Positions 1 to 5,972 of a DNA stretch of 6,010 nucleotides are shown here, one piece after another. The translations under genes were made by a program, and so were the position numbers. The DNA lies in assembly GCA_003648085.1 (NCBI GenBank), contig QMOC01000180.1, forward strand, positions 1 through 6,010, in the 5' to 3' direction. The notes under the pieces were generated by a model. It worked only from the letters and a program-made list of their open reading frames with translations. It had not been told where the DNA came from and did no database searches. The DNA is from Chloroflexota bacterium (GTDB lineage: Bacteria > Chloroflexota > Anaerolineae > B4-G1). Each line of letters starts with the position of its first letter. Positions within the stretch are counted from its first letter, which is position 1.

Positions 1-20
1 AGTCCATTCCCTTCCATCTG

Positions 21-1064
21 ATGACACCGGAAGACTATGTCGAACTGGTCTATCCCCCCGAGGTGGCGCGACGGCTGCGGGCGGCGGTGGCAGCAGCCCG
101 GCGCGAGAGAGAACAGAACCTACCGTTGCTCAAGCAGATCCTGGCCAACGTTGCCCCGCTTTACTCACCCCGACATGGTTGCCGCGTCCCTTTTGACCCC
201 GACCTGGGGCGGCGTTGGGCAGACCTGCATCCGCTTTACGAGGAGAGCATCGCCCAGAATCTCGTTTACATTGCCGGATATGACAGAGGAGCCAACGACT
301 TGCTGTTGAACCAGAACATAGCCGCCTATCTACTCCACGAGAAGTACGGCCATGGCTTTTTCTATACTCAGACGCGGCTGGGAAGGCAACTGGCAATTCT
401 CTATCGGCACGGTTTCCTACGCCGGGCTGATGCGGCCCGATTAGCCCGGCCTTACCCATACCAACTATACGGAGCGTACCGGCGGGCGCTTGAGGCCCTG
501 TCACACAGCGTCATCATCCTCAACGAAGGCTTCGCCGCCTGGGTTGAACTGCAGGTGCTTCCCCAGATGGGACCGGAGATTGCCCCGGCGGCCCACCGGC
601 GCAAGACCTTCCTGATGACCCAGGACCGCCGGCTCGAGACTGTGGCCAAACGTAGCGAGTACTTCAAACGCTTCCCCAATTTCCAACCCTCACGCTATCA
701 GGAGGGCTATGACTACCTCGACTTCATCGCCGACCGGTACTTCGGCGAACCTTGGGGGCCAAAGTGCGCTGTGCAGGTCGTGCTAATCGCTGCTGACGTC
801 CACCTGGGCATCACTGAGACAGAAGATACCGTCCAGTTCGGTCTGACGCCGGGGGAGATGGAGGAAGCGCTACTCGAGGCTGAGCGAGATGACGCCCGCG
901 CCGATATGCGGCTGCGGCGGATCCATAGCGTCCTGAAGCAGTATCAGGATTGGGTGCGCACCGAACAGCAACGGCTTCACTGCTACCGCGAGTGTCCGCA
1001 CCCGGAATGCCCGATCAACGGCACCATCGCCGAGAAACTAGGATGGGAGGTCAAGAATGCGTAG
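21..1064 (+). CDS. Putative zinc metallopeptidase-like protein with HExxxH motif (gluzincin-like)
   Basis: I do not recognise a named family for this 347-aa protein. Seen: HEKYGHG at residues 106-112, an HExxxH arrangement, followed about 57 residues later by NEGFAAWVE (168-176). A zinc-binding HExxH or HExxxH with a downstream glutamate in an NEGxA-type helix is the gluzincin pattern; the extra residue between the histidines is known from dipeptidyl peptidase III (M49). The C-terminus has a small Cys/His cluster (H320, C321, C325, H327, C330) that could bind a second metal. No signal peptide or membrane segment is evident, so it is probably cytoplasmic. The frame is open to the left edge and the 20 bases before the ATG are pyrimidine-rich with no ribosome site, so the true start may lie outside the window. 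It overlaps the next small gene by 8 bases. Peptidase activity is inferred from motifs only. Confidence 0.6.
   Translation: MTPEDYVELVYPPEVARRLRAAVAAARREREQNLPLLKQILANVAPLYSPRHGCRVPFDPDLGRRWADLHPLYEESIAQNLVYIAGYDRGANDLLLNQNIAAYLLHEKYGHGFFYTQTRLGRQLAILYRHGFLRRADAARLARPYPYQLYGAYRRALEALSHSVIILNEGFAAWVELQVLPQMGPEIAPAAHRRKTFLMTQDRRLETVAKRSEYFKRFPNFQPSRYQEGYDYLDFIADRYFGEPWGPKCAVQVVLIAADVHLGITETEDTVQFGLTPGEMEEALLEAERDDARADMRLRRIHSVLKQYQDWVRTEQQRLHCYRECPHPECPINGTIAEKLGWEVKNA
1046..1051 (+). promoter_or_regulatory. Ribosome binding site for the 74-aa gene
   Basis: GGAGGT lies inside the end of the upstream gene, five bases before the ATG at 1057. It supports this start and suggests translational coupling with the metallopeptidase-like gene, whose stop codon lies at 1062-1064. 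Confidence 0.55.
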
Positions 1065-1281
1065 GCGAGATCGAGGGGAACGATCAGATAAATGGTCCAG
1101 GCGAATCGAGATCCCAGAAGACAGCCACTCCAACGGCGTCTTGCCACGAGAGGTACGAGTGCCGGATATTCTCGCGCAGATCGATAGGCTGGATCGGAAA
1201 GGGCTCCACGCTGTCAGGGACTACATAGATAGCCTACTTGGTCCACGCGATTCCAACCTCTGGGAAGTCAATCACAAGTAG
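1057..1281 (+). CDS. Small hypothetical protein (74 aa)
   Basis: This is a small charged protein of unknown function. Its start overlaps the end of the metallopeptidase-like gene and has a good ribosome site, so the two are probably co-transcribed and coupled. The first 30 residues are rich in Arg, Asp and Ser and look disordered. The second half (about residues 30-62, VPDILAQIDRLDRKGL then HAVRDYIDSLL) is predicted to be amphipathic helix. It loosely resembles the short helical segment of small antitoxin-like or DUF2281-like proteins, but that is only a visual resemblance. The frame closes at a TAG and then stays open for 99 more codons, so this may be the first half of a longer gene split by an amber codon. 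Base composition is lower in GC than the BREX genes downstream. Confidence 0.5.
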   Translation: MRRRDRGERSDKWSRRIEIPEDSHSNGVLPREVRVPDILAQIDRLDRKGLHAVRDYIDSLLGPRDSNLWEVNHK

Positions 1282-1359
1282 GCTAGGCAACTTCGAGGCC
1301 GCCGGTGCCTACTCAATGATGCAGACGGTCTATCAGAAATCATTAGGGAACCTCCACTC

Positions 1360-1578
1360 GTGGACCGGTTGCGGCACTGCTGGAATGACTATGTCATAGC
1401 CCGGCACGAGCGAGGTCAGTCGGACAAGCAGACACTGTCTGCAGCTCACCCTGACTATCTGCTCACTGTGCTCTGTGGCCCGGCAGTCGTGCACAGGCTG
1501 CACTACAGCAGATTTCAACCCTTGCTTCTGACGTCAGATTGTGCCCTATTGGAGGTGCATGCACAATGCCAGATCTAG
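1360..1578 (+). CDS. Possible small protein (72 aa), doubtful
   Basis: A GTG-initiated frame of 72 codons has AGGGA about ten bases upstream, and its end overlaps the ATG of the EAD7-like gene by 13 bases, a layout typical of coupled genes. Codon-position composition looks coding. It has no motif I recognise; it is rich in Leu, His and Cys with a hydrophobic middle. It is in the same frame as the 74-aa gene upstream, with only a TAG at 1279-1281 and no other stop between them, so it may be the downstream part of one interrupted gene of about 174 codons. It could equally be chance open frame in non-coding DNA. Confidence 0.2.
   Translation: MDRLRHCWNDYVIARHERGQSDKQTLSAAHPDYLLTVLCGPAVVHRLHYSRFQPLLLTSDCALLEVHAQCQI
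1428..1442. promoter_or_regulatory. Palindrome GCAGACA-C-TGTCTGC, operator candidate
   Basis: A perfect 7-bp inverted repeat around a single central base lies in the region upstream of the EAD7-like gene. Its size and symmetry fit a binding site for a dimeric regulator. No regulator is encoded in the window, so the role is inferred. Confidence 0.25.
1527..1538. promoter_or_regulatory. Perfect 12-bp palindrome TCTGACGTCAGA upstream of the EAD7-like gene
   Basis: This 12-bp perfect palindrome ends 27 bases before the ATG of the EAD7-like gene. A near copy, CTGACATCAGAT, lies 17 bases before the methyltransferase start (2201-2212) and matches 11 of the 12 bases at 1529-1540. It may be an operator; chance is possible for a motif this short. 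Confidence 0.3.
1551..1556 (+). promoter_or_regulatory. Ribosome binding site for the EAD7-like gene
   Basis: GGAGGT lies nine bases before the ATG at 1566. This decides in favour of that ATG over an in-frame TTG at 1539, which has no ribosome site. Confidence 0.65.
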
Positions 1579-2195
1579 GCCAAGAACATCGGGTAGACTT
1601 AATGCGCCGCCCTCGCATACATCTGCAATGGACTGGGCGTGATGACTATCTGTCTATCGAATACCATCCTGGGCAAGGTCAACCGACGGAAGAAGAGCAG
1701 CCTCTCTCGGAGGAACAGAAGGAGCATATTCGTCAACTGCAACGGGTCGTTCGGAGCAAGCTCTTGTTCTTCTTCCGCCGTCAGCAGGAACTCAGCAGTC
1801 TCCTAGAGCATCTTCAGCTTGGCATATCACTGAGCCAGCTTGAAGGTGAAGAGATGAGGGATTTGGTTGAGAGCCTGATGGGCCGCTGTGCTACATTGCT
1901 CCGTAGCGACATTGCGTGGCAGCAACTTCTAGATGGTACAGATAGATACATCTGCCAATCACTCGCCAGGGACACTGTCCGGCTAAGGATGGAATTGTCC
2001 GCCTTTTTTGATGATAACAGCCTTCGCGTGTTCTGCTATGATCTCAGGGGTAAACACGGCCTCAGGGTCCAGTATGATGACCTCACGGGCGAAACCAAAG
2101 ACGCAAAGATCGTCTCTTTGATAGAGCACTTTGAACGAAGGAGACAACTGCGCGACTTGGTCACTGACTTCGTAGCAAGAATAGGTCGCATCTAG
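1566..2195 (+). CDS. Helical protein with C-terminal EAD7-like (effector-associated, death-like) domain
   Basis: This 209-aa protein probably serves as an adaptor or sensor in a prokaryotic conflict system. The C-terminal 65-70 residues (about 141-207) match my memory of effector-associated domain 7: LRMELSAFFDD, then LRVFCYDL (153-160), YDDLTGETK (170-178), and a final helix with IEHFERRRQLRDLV. Known of the family: EADs are small helical death-fold-like modules that bring effectors (peptidases, nucleases, TIR and others) together with NTPase or sensor proteins by homotypic contact. Seen upstream of it: residues 48-135 are rich in charged and Leu residues and likely form a helical bundle, with FFF near 68-70; no catalytic motif is visible. 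There is no signal peptide. The gene lies in lower-GC DNA between a metallopeptidase-like gene and the BREX genes. The domain call is by eye and needs a profile search; the N-terminal part is unassigned. Confidence 0.65.
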   Translation: MPDLGQEHRVDLMRRPRIHLQWTGRDDYLSIEYHPGQGQPTEEEQPLSEEQKEHIRQLQRVVRSKLLFFFRRQQELSSLLEHLQLGISLSQLEGEEMRDLVESLMGRCATLLRSDIAWQQLLDGTDRYICQSLARDTVRLRMELSAFFDDNSLRVFCYDLRGKHGLRVQYDDLTGETKDAKIVSLIEHFERRRQLRDLVTDFVARIGRI

Positions 2196-2200
2196 ATCGC

Positions 2201-2212
2201 CTGACATCAGAT
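2201..2212. promoter_or_regulatory. CTGACATCAGAT, near copy of the upstream palindrome
   Basis: CTGA-CA-TCAG is an interrupted dyad 17 bases before the methyltransferase start. It differs at one base from 1529-1540. It may be a shared operator or coincidence. No strong ribosome site is visible for the gene that follows. Confidence 0.22.
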
Positions 2213-2229
2213 GGGGCACACTCAGATCA

Positions 2230-3153
2230 ATGGATACCATTCAGAATCTCTCTACGTTTCTCTCCCGCCACGCCACCCCCTACGACCCCACTACCGACAC
2301 CTACCGCCGGCCACCCTTCGCCGCGCCGGTGAAGGCCACCAAGGCCACGCGGTTCTACGATGCTCACTCCTATTACACCAAGGTCCCGCCTCAGGGCATC
2401 GTCCCCTACATCCTGCACTACACCGACCCCGGCGACCTGATCCTCGACCTCTTCTGCGGCTCCGGGATGACGGGCGTGGCCGCGCTGATGTGCGCCCATC
2501 CCCCGGCCGAGGCGCTGCACCTGGTCCACGACGCTCGGCCGGGCCCTCGCTACGCCATCCTCAACGATCTCTCCCCGGCCGCGACGCACATCGCCTACAA
2601 CTACTGCACCCCCGTTGACGGAGAGGCGCTCAAACGGGCATTCGAGCGCATCAAAGCGGCGGTGAAGGAGGAGTTCGACCGGCTCTATGGCACGACCTGC
2701 GACCGCTGCGGCGGCCCGGCAACCATCCGGCACATCATCTTCAAGCAGGTCGAGGGGCGCTGGTACCTGCGCGGGGAGCAGGTGATCGAGGGCGGGTTGG
2801 GGCTGATCGTCGAAGACGAAGCCTCCGCCATCGCCTGGCTGTCGGGCCTCCTGGGGAACGAGCCCCAGACCACCGGCGACCTGATCCCCAAGTGGCAGGT
2901 CGCCACCCGCGATGCCGCCATCGCTAAGTCGCTGGATCAAATCCTGGAGGAGAACTTCTGGCGGGAGGAGCGCACCGGCCGCTGGCGGTTGCCCACCAAA
3001 GAAGAGCGGCGCAAGATGTCTGCCAAAGAAGAGGTCTCTGCCCAGGCCCACCTGCGCGTCATCCGCCGCTACCTGGAGGGCGACCTGGACCGCTGCACAG
3101 TGGTTGCAAAAGGTGACGATGTGCTGGGAACCCTCGAACCACTGAAACGCTGA
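2230..3153 (+). CDS. BREX-type DNA methyltransferase, internally deleted and C-terminally truncated (likely inactive)
   Basis: The 307-aa product resembles the large N6/N4-type DNA methyltransferases of BREX-like loci (DNA methylase/COG1743-like, PglXI style), which usually run to 800-1000 aa. Seen: the family N-terminal signature HSYYTKVPPQGI (46-57), SAM-binding motif I DLFCGSGMTG (73-82), NDLSPAAT (112-119), and a zinc-ribbon CDRC (157-160) whose second Cys pair is missing. No DPPY, NPPY or SPPF catalytic motif IV exists anywhere. From about residue 172 the protein changes to a segment typical of the family's C-terminal region (GLIVEDEASAIAWL at 191-204; NFWREERTGRWRLP at 242-255). I infer an in-frame internal loss near 2725-2755. 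The last 19 residues after LDR (position 3094 on) look foreign to the family, and GC drops there. The start has only a weak ribosome site; an ATG at 2211 is out of frame. In an intact system it would methylate host DNA to protect self. Confidence 0.7.
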   Translation: MDTIQNLSTFLSRHATPYDPTTDTYRRPPFAAPVKATKATRFYDAHSYYTKVPPQGIVPYILHYTDPGDLILDLFCGSGMTGVAALMCAHPPAEALHLVHDARPGPRYAILNDLSPAATHIAYNYCTPVDGEALKRAFERIKAAVKEEFDRLYGTTCDRCGGPATIRHIIFKQVEGRWYLRGEQVIEGGLGLIVEDEASAIAWLSGLLGNEPQTTGDLIPKWQVATRDAAIAKSLDQILEENFWREERTGRWRLPTKEERRKMSAKEEVSAQAHLRVIRRYLEGDLDRCTVVAKGDDVLGTLEPLKR

Positions 3154-3223
3154 ATTCGCTGACAACTCTGAAAGAAGCCCATCGTTCAGTGAATTCAGTG
3201 CGATCAGTATTTCAGCGATTCAA
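3134..3223. repeat. Phased CTGA/TCAG palindromic array between methyltransferase and pglZ
   Basis: Four CTGA units start at 3142, 3150, 3159 and 3168 (spacing 8, 9, 9). Four TCAG units start at 3186, 3195, 3204 and 3212 (spacing 9, 9, 8). The two arms mirror each other exactly about 3178.5, so each CTGA pairs with a TCAG. Together they form an imperfect hairpin with paired blocks 3142-3147/3210-3215, 3149-3153/3204-3208, 3157-3162/3195-3200 and 3168-3172/3185-3189, a few pairs being G-U. The array overlaps the end of the damaged methyltransferase and is AT-richer than its surroundings. It is not a standard terminator, as no T-tract follows. It could be a structured RNA, a protein-binding array or the remnant of a small mobile element. 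Confidence 0.6.
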
Positions 3224-3263
3224 AAACGACCCCAACGTCGCCTATTGCGCATAAGGCACAGGA

Positions 3264-4553
3264 ATGACGGTAGAATCCCTGTACGACTACTTTGAGCAGC
3301 GACTGGCCCGGCTGCCGCCCCAGGCGCGGCTGGCCTTCGTGCTGGATCCGCCCGGGCTGCTCGGTCTGGGAGAAGCCCTGGAAGTCGAGGGGCGACGTTG
3401 GACGGTCTTTCGCTACGACGGCAACGACCTGGCCTTCCGCAAAGCCTATGGCCGCCACGGGCCGGACGGCCCCCATTTGGTCTGGGTCACGCACCCACCC
3501 GCACGCCTCTCCGCCGCGTCCCCTACCCTTGACCTCAGTTACCTGACCGACGTGGTGCGCCGCGCCGACGCGATCCTCGACCTCAGCCTACTTGGCGTGC
3601 TCAAAGCCCTCAAGCCCCGCGAGACCTGGCCGCCGGAGCCGGTGGCCCACTTCGAGCCGTTCCTTGCCGCTCACCTGGGCACGGTGCTGGCCGCCCACGC
3701 CGACCTGCGCCGCGCCCTGGGACCCGGCGTCCCCCTGGATACCCACTGCCTGCGTGCTCTGGTGTTGCACGCGCTCCACCCGGCCACTCCGGTGAGCGAC
3801 CTGACCTTCCGCGTCCCAGACCCTCCCCAGGTGCTCACCCGCTACCTGCGGCTGCTGGTGCAAGGAGAATGGGACGAAGAGGGGCTGGCCCTGCTACGGG
3901 AGCAAGCCCGCCTGGCCCCGGGCCCGCCCGCCGAGGAATTGGCCCCCTGGTTCGAAGCGCCACCGGGGGGACTGATGCGTTACCTGTACCTGCGCCGGTT
4001 GCTGGCCCGGCGGCGCGTCGCCAACATCGCCGCCGTCACACGTGCGTTGCTCCCCTTCGACCCACGCCCATTGGAGCCGTGGGTGGACTTCGCGCTGTAT
4101 CTGTGGGACGAAGACCCTGCCTGGCGAAGGGCGTTGATCGTCCGCGCCGAGCAAGGGCTGGACGAGACAGAACTGGACGAAGCACTGGCCCTTCTGGGGG
4201 CCGACCGGCCCGCCGACCTCCTCGCTATCCTGACCGACGCCGAGACCCCGGCCGTGGTCTACGGGTTGGGCCGGCGGCTGCTGGCCGGCGTGACCAATGC
4301 CGAAGAACTGGGCCGCGTCGCCCTCGCCTGGGCGCGCCGTCGTCCGCCGCTGGCCGCCTGGCCCGAGACGGTGTACAGCCGCCGCGCCCGGGACCTGGCC
4401 CTCTTCTTGGACGAACTGGCCTTCCTGCTCGACCGCGTCACGCAGGAGATGAGCCCGCCGGCGGGGCTGGCCGGCCTGGTGGACTGGTACGTCGAACAGC
4501 GGCTCTACGATTTGGAATACGCCGGTGCCCGCGCCTACGGAAGGACGCTCTGA
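3264..4553 (+). CDS. pglZ: PglZ, N-terminal part of a broken gene (phosphatase core missing)
   Basis: PglZ is the alkaline-phosphatase-superfamily protein found in essentially all BREX systems; full-length members are about 800-950 aa. This frame gives 429 aa matching the N-terminal, non-catalytic region: YDYFEQRLARLP near the start, FVLDPPGLL (25-33), a long helical middle, and LALFLDELAFLLDRVTQE with GLVDWYVEQRLYDLEYAGAR (401-420) near its end. It stops at a TGA just where the family would continue into the catalytic domain. No metal-binding phosphatase motifs are present. The family's extreme C-terminus follows directly in another frame (about 4554-4711), so I infer a deletion of roughly 1.2 kb with a frame change near 4520-4560. 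The start ATG has AAGG seven bases upstream. GC is high, like brxL. A protein made from this would lack phosphatase activity. Confidence 0.75.
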   Translation: MTVESLYDYFEQRLARLPPQARLAFVLDPPGLLGLGEALEVEGRRWTVFRYDGNDLAFRKAYGRHGPDGPHLVWVTHPPARLSAASPTLDLSYLTDVVRRADAILDLSLLGVLKALKPRETWPPEPVAHFEPFLAAHLGTVLAAHADLRRALGPGVPLDTHCLRALVLHALHPATPVSDLTFRVPDPPQVLTRYLRLLVQGEWDEEGLALLREQARLAPGPPAEELAPWFEAPPGGLMRYLYLRRLLARRRVANIAAVTRALLPFDPRPLEPWVDFALYLWDEDPAWRRALIVRAEQGLDETELDEALALLGADRPADLLAILTDAETPAVVYGLGRRLLAGVTNAEELGRVALAWARRRPPLAAWPETVYSRRARDLALFLDELAFLLDRVTQEMSPPAGLAGLVDWYVEQRLYDLEYAGARAYGRTL

Positions 4554-4711
4554 CGTTCGAGTATTCTGATCTACGCGACGGTCGGTTCACCGTAGCGATA
4601 GGCCGGCGGTGGTTCACCCGCGAGGAGACCACCCGCGCCGACCGCTACACCCACGGCGGGCTGAGCCTGGCCGAGATGGTCGTCCCCGGCGCGGTGCTGC
4701 GCCCCATATGA
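4554..4711 (+). pseudogene. pglZ: PglZ C-terminal remnant
   Basis: Immediately after the stop of the PglZ N-terminal part, another frame reads FEYSDLRDGRFTVAIGRRWF and then RYTHGGLSLAEMVVPGAVL, ending in TGA at 4709-4711. The YTHGGLSLEEM-VVP pattern is the conserved end of PglZ proteins. There is no start codon with a ribosome site of its own, so this is the 3' end of the broken pglZ rather than a gene. About 400 family residues, including the catalytic core, are missing between the two parts. Confidence 0.75.
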
Positions 4712-4734
4712 ACTGGATGACCTGTAAGGTCTCC

Positions 4735-4742
4735 GAGGAGGA
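4735..4742 (+). promoter_or_regulatory. Strong ribosome binding site for brxL
   Basis: GAGGAGGA lies three bases before the GTG at 4746. It supports a GTG start; no in-frame ATG nearby competes. It lies 34 bases after the end of the pglZ remnant, consistent with one operon. Confidence 0.7.
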
Positions 4743-4745
4743 AAG

Positions 4746-5972
4746 GTGGACACTTCCCTGACGGCAAGGGTGGACGCACTGGCCCAGCAGTACTTGAGCG
4801 ACCGAGTTGTCCTGAAGCCTCTCACGCGCTGGAACGAGGCCTACAAGGAGTTCCCGCGCTACGTAATGGAGTATCTGTGCGCCCGCTACGTGGACCCAGG
4901 CAACCCGATCCCGGGCCAGCAGCGCATTGACCGGCTGCTGACCGAGCACTATGCCGGGAGCGAGGCCCGCGAGTTGATCAAGAGCCGTATCAAGGAACGG
5001 GGGGAGTACGTTCTGCTGGGGCAGTTACAGGTGCGGCTCGACCAAGCCCGCGATCACTACTGGGCGGAGGTGCCGGCGCTGGGGGACAACTTCGTGCGCA
5101 TCAGCCAGCGCGTCCTGGCCGACTACGGCGAGGCGCTGCTGGCCGGCGGAGCCTGGGGCACGATGACCATCGAGTACGACTCCCGCTACGAACTGAAGGG
5201 CCGCATCTATCCCTTCTTCATCCGTGAGTTCCGCCCCTTCCAGATCACCCGCCTCGACCTGGACGATTATATCGAGAAACGCCGCCTGTTCGATACCGAC
5301 ACCTGGATCGGCCTCTTGATCCAGTCCATCGGCTTCAATCCCGATCGGCTGAGCGAGCGGGAGCGGTGGCTGATGCTGTTGCGGCTGGTGCCCTTCGTCG
5401 AGGCCAACTACAATCTGATCGAACTGGGACCCCGCGAGACCGGGAAGACCTACACCTTCCGCAATACCTCCAGCCGTTCCTTCGTCATCTCCGGCGGCAA
5501 GGCCACACCGGCCACGCTGTTCTACAACATTGCCACCCGCAAGATCGGTATCCTGGGCTACAAGGACGTCGTCTTCTTCGACGAAATCGCCAGCACCCGC
5601 TTCACCGACCCGGAGGCGACGATCAGCGTCCTCAAGGACTACATGCAGACGGGTCACTTCAGCCGGGGGCGGCTGGAGTTCACCGCTCAGGCCAGCATCG
5701 TCCTGGGGGGGAACATTGATACCGACCTGAAGCGGCAGAAGCCTTCGCCGCGCTACCGGCATCTCTTTGAGATCCTGCCACCGGAGTTGCAGGACCCGGC
5801 CTTCCTGGACCGTATCCACGGTTTCCTGCCCGGCTGGGAGATGCCCAAGGTGCGGCCGGAGAACTACGCGGCGGGCTACGGCTTCATCACCGACTACCTG
5901 GCCGAGATCTTCACCCGGTTGCGCCGCGTCATGCCCCCGAAGTCCACGTGGGCTGCCACATGGGTCTGGTAG
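4746..5972 (+). CDS. brxL: BrxL, BREX Lon-like AAA+ protein, 3' truncated with spurious last 14 residues
   Basis: BrxL is the AAA+ and Lon-protease-like protein of type 1 and type 4 BREX systems; it binds DNA and is needed for phage restriction. Full-length members are roughly 680 aa. Seen: the N-terminal region LTARVDALAQQYLSDRVVLK; Walker A GPRETGKT (228-235, where many homologues have Gly or Ser in place of E231); the conserved SGGKATPATLFYN; Walker B VVFFDE (275-280); sensor-1-like GGNID with N323; and FLDRIHG with R356. The family sequence holds to R394 (base 5927). Residues 395-408 and the stop come from reverse-complemented downstream sequence, so the stop is not real, or lies in an inverted segment. 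The C-terminal Lon-like domain is outside the window. GTG start with a strong ribosome site, closely following the pglZ remnant. Confidence 0.88.
   Translation: MDTSLTARVDALAQQYLSDRVVLKPLTRWNEAYKEFPRYVMEYLCARYVDPGNPIPGQQRIDRLLTEHYAGSEARELIKSRIKERGEYVLLGQLQVRLDQARDHYWAEVPALGDNFVRISQRVLADYGEALLAGGAWGTMTIEYDSRYELKGRIYPFFIREFRPFQITRLDLDDYIEKRRLFDTDTWIGLLIQSIGFNPDRLSERERWLMLLRLVPFVEANYNLIELGPRETGKTYTFRNTSSRSFVISGGKATPATLFYNIATRKIGILGYKDVVFFDEIASTRFTDPEATISVLKDYMQTGHFSRGRLEFTAQASIVLGGNIDTDLKRQKPSPRYRHLFEILPPELQDPAFLDRIHGFLPGWEMPKVRPENYAAGYGFITDYLAEIFTRLRRVMPPKSTWAATWVW

Larger units (their letters stand above)
1282..1565. other. Inter-gene stretch with operator-like palindromes
   Basis: No recognisable gene lies here. 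It contains three compact dyads: ATGAC-TAT-GTCAT (1385-1397), GCAGACA-C-TGTCTGC (1428-1442) and the perfect palindrome TCTGACGTCAGA (1527-1538). I see no clear -35/-10 pair, no terminator with a T-tract and no tRNA. The plus-strand frame shared with the 74-aa gene stays open throughout, and from 1360 its three codon positions are unequal in GC as in coding DNA (roughly 65, 42 and 65 percent by my hand count). The stretch may therefore be partly coding or a decayed gene. Confidence 0.4.

Noticed and set aside
1333..1518. Minus-strand 61-aa frame in the spacer
   Set aside because: It has no ribosome site or recognisable motif, and the plus-strand frame has better coding-like composition.
1539..1565. 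TTG start for the EAD7-like gene
   Set aside because: It has no ribosome site; the ATG at 1566 has GGAGGT at good spacing.
2227..3165. Long minus-strand open frame opposite the methyltransferase
   Set aside because: It is the antisense shadow of a GC-rich gene; its translation is low-complexity Gly/Val/Asp-rich, while the plus strand carries clear methyltransferase motifs.
3142..3215. Rho-independent terminator after the methyltransferase
   Set aside because: The stem is long, imperfect and AT-rich, and no run of T follows it; CAAAAACG follows instead.
3134..3223. CRISPR array or tRNA in the repeat-rich gap
   Set aside because: The units are only 4-7 bases at 9-base spacing and arranged as mirror arms; there are no 25-35 base repeats with spacers and no cloverleaf.
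3869..4553. Plus-strand frame overlapping pglZ as a separate Arg/Gly/Pro-rich protein
   Set aside because: It is an out-of-frame reading of pglZ. Only its end after about 4554 is meaningful, as the PglZ C-terminal remnant.
5025..5819. Long minus-strand open frame opposite brxL
   Set aside because: It is antisense to strong AAA+ motifs, is rich in Gly, Asp and Val, and shows no recognisable domain.
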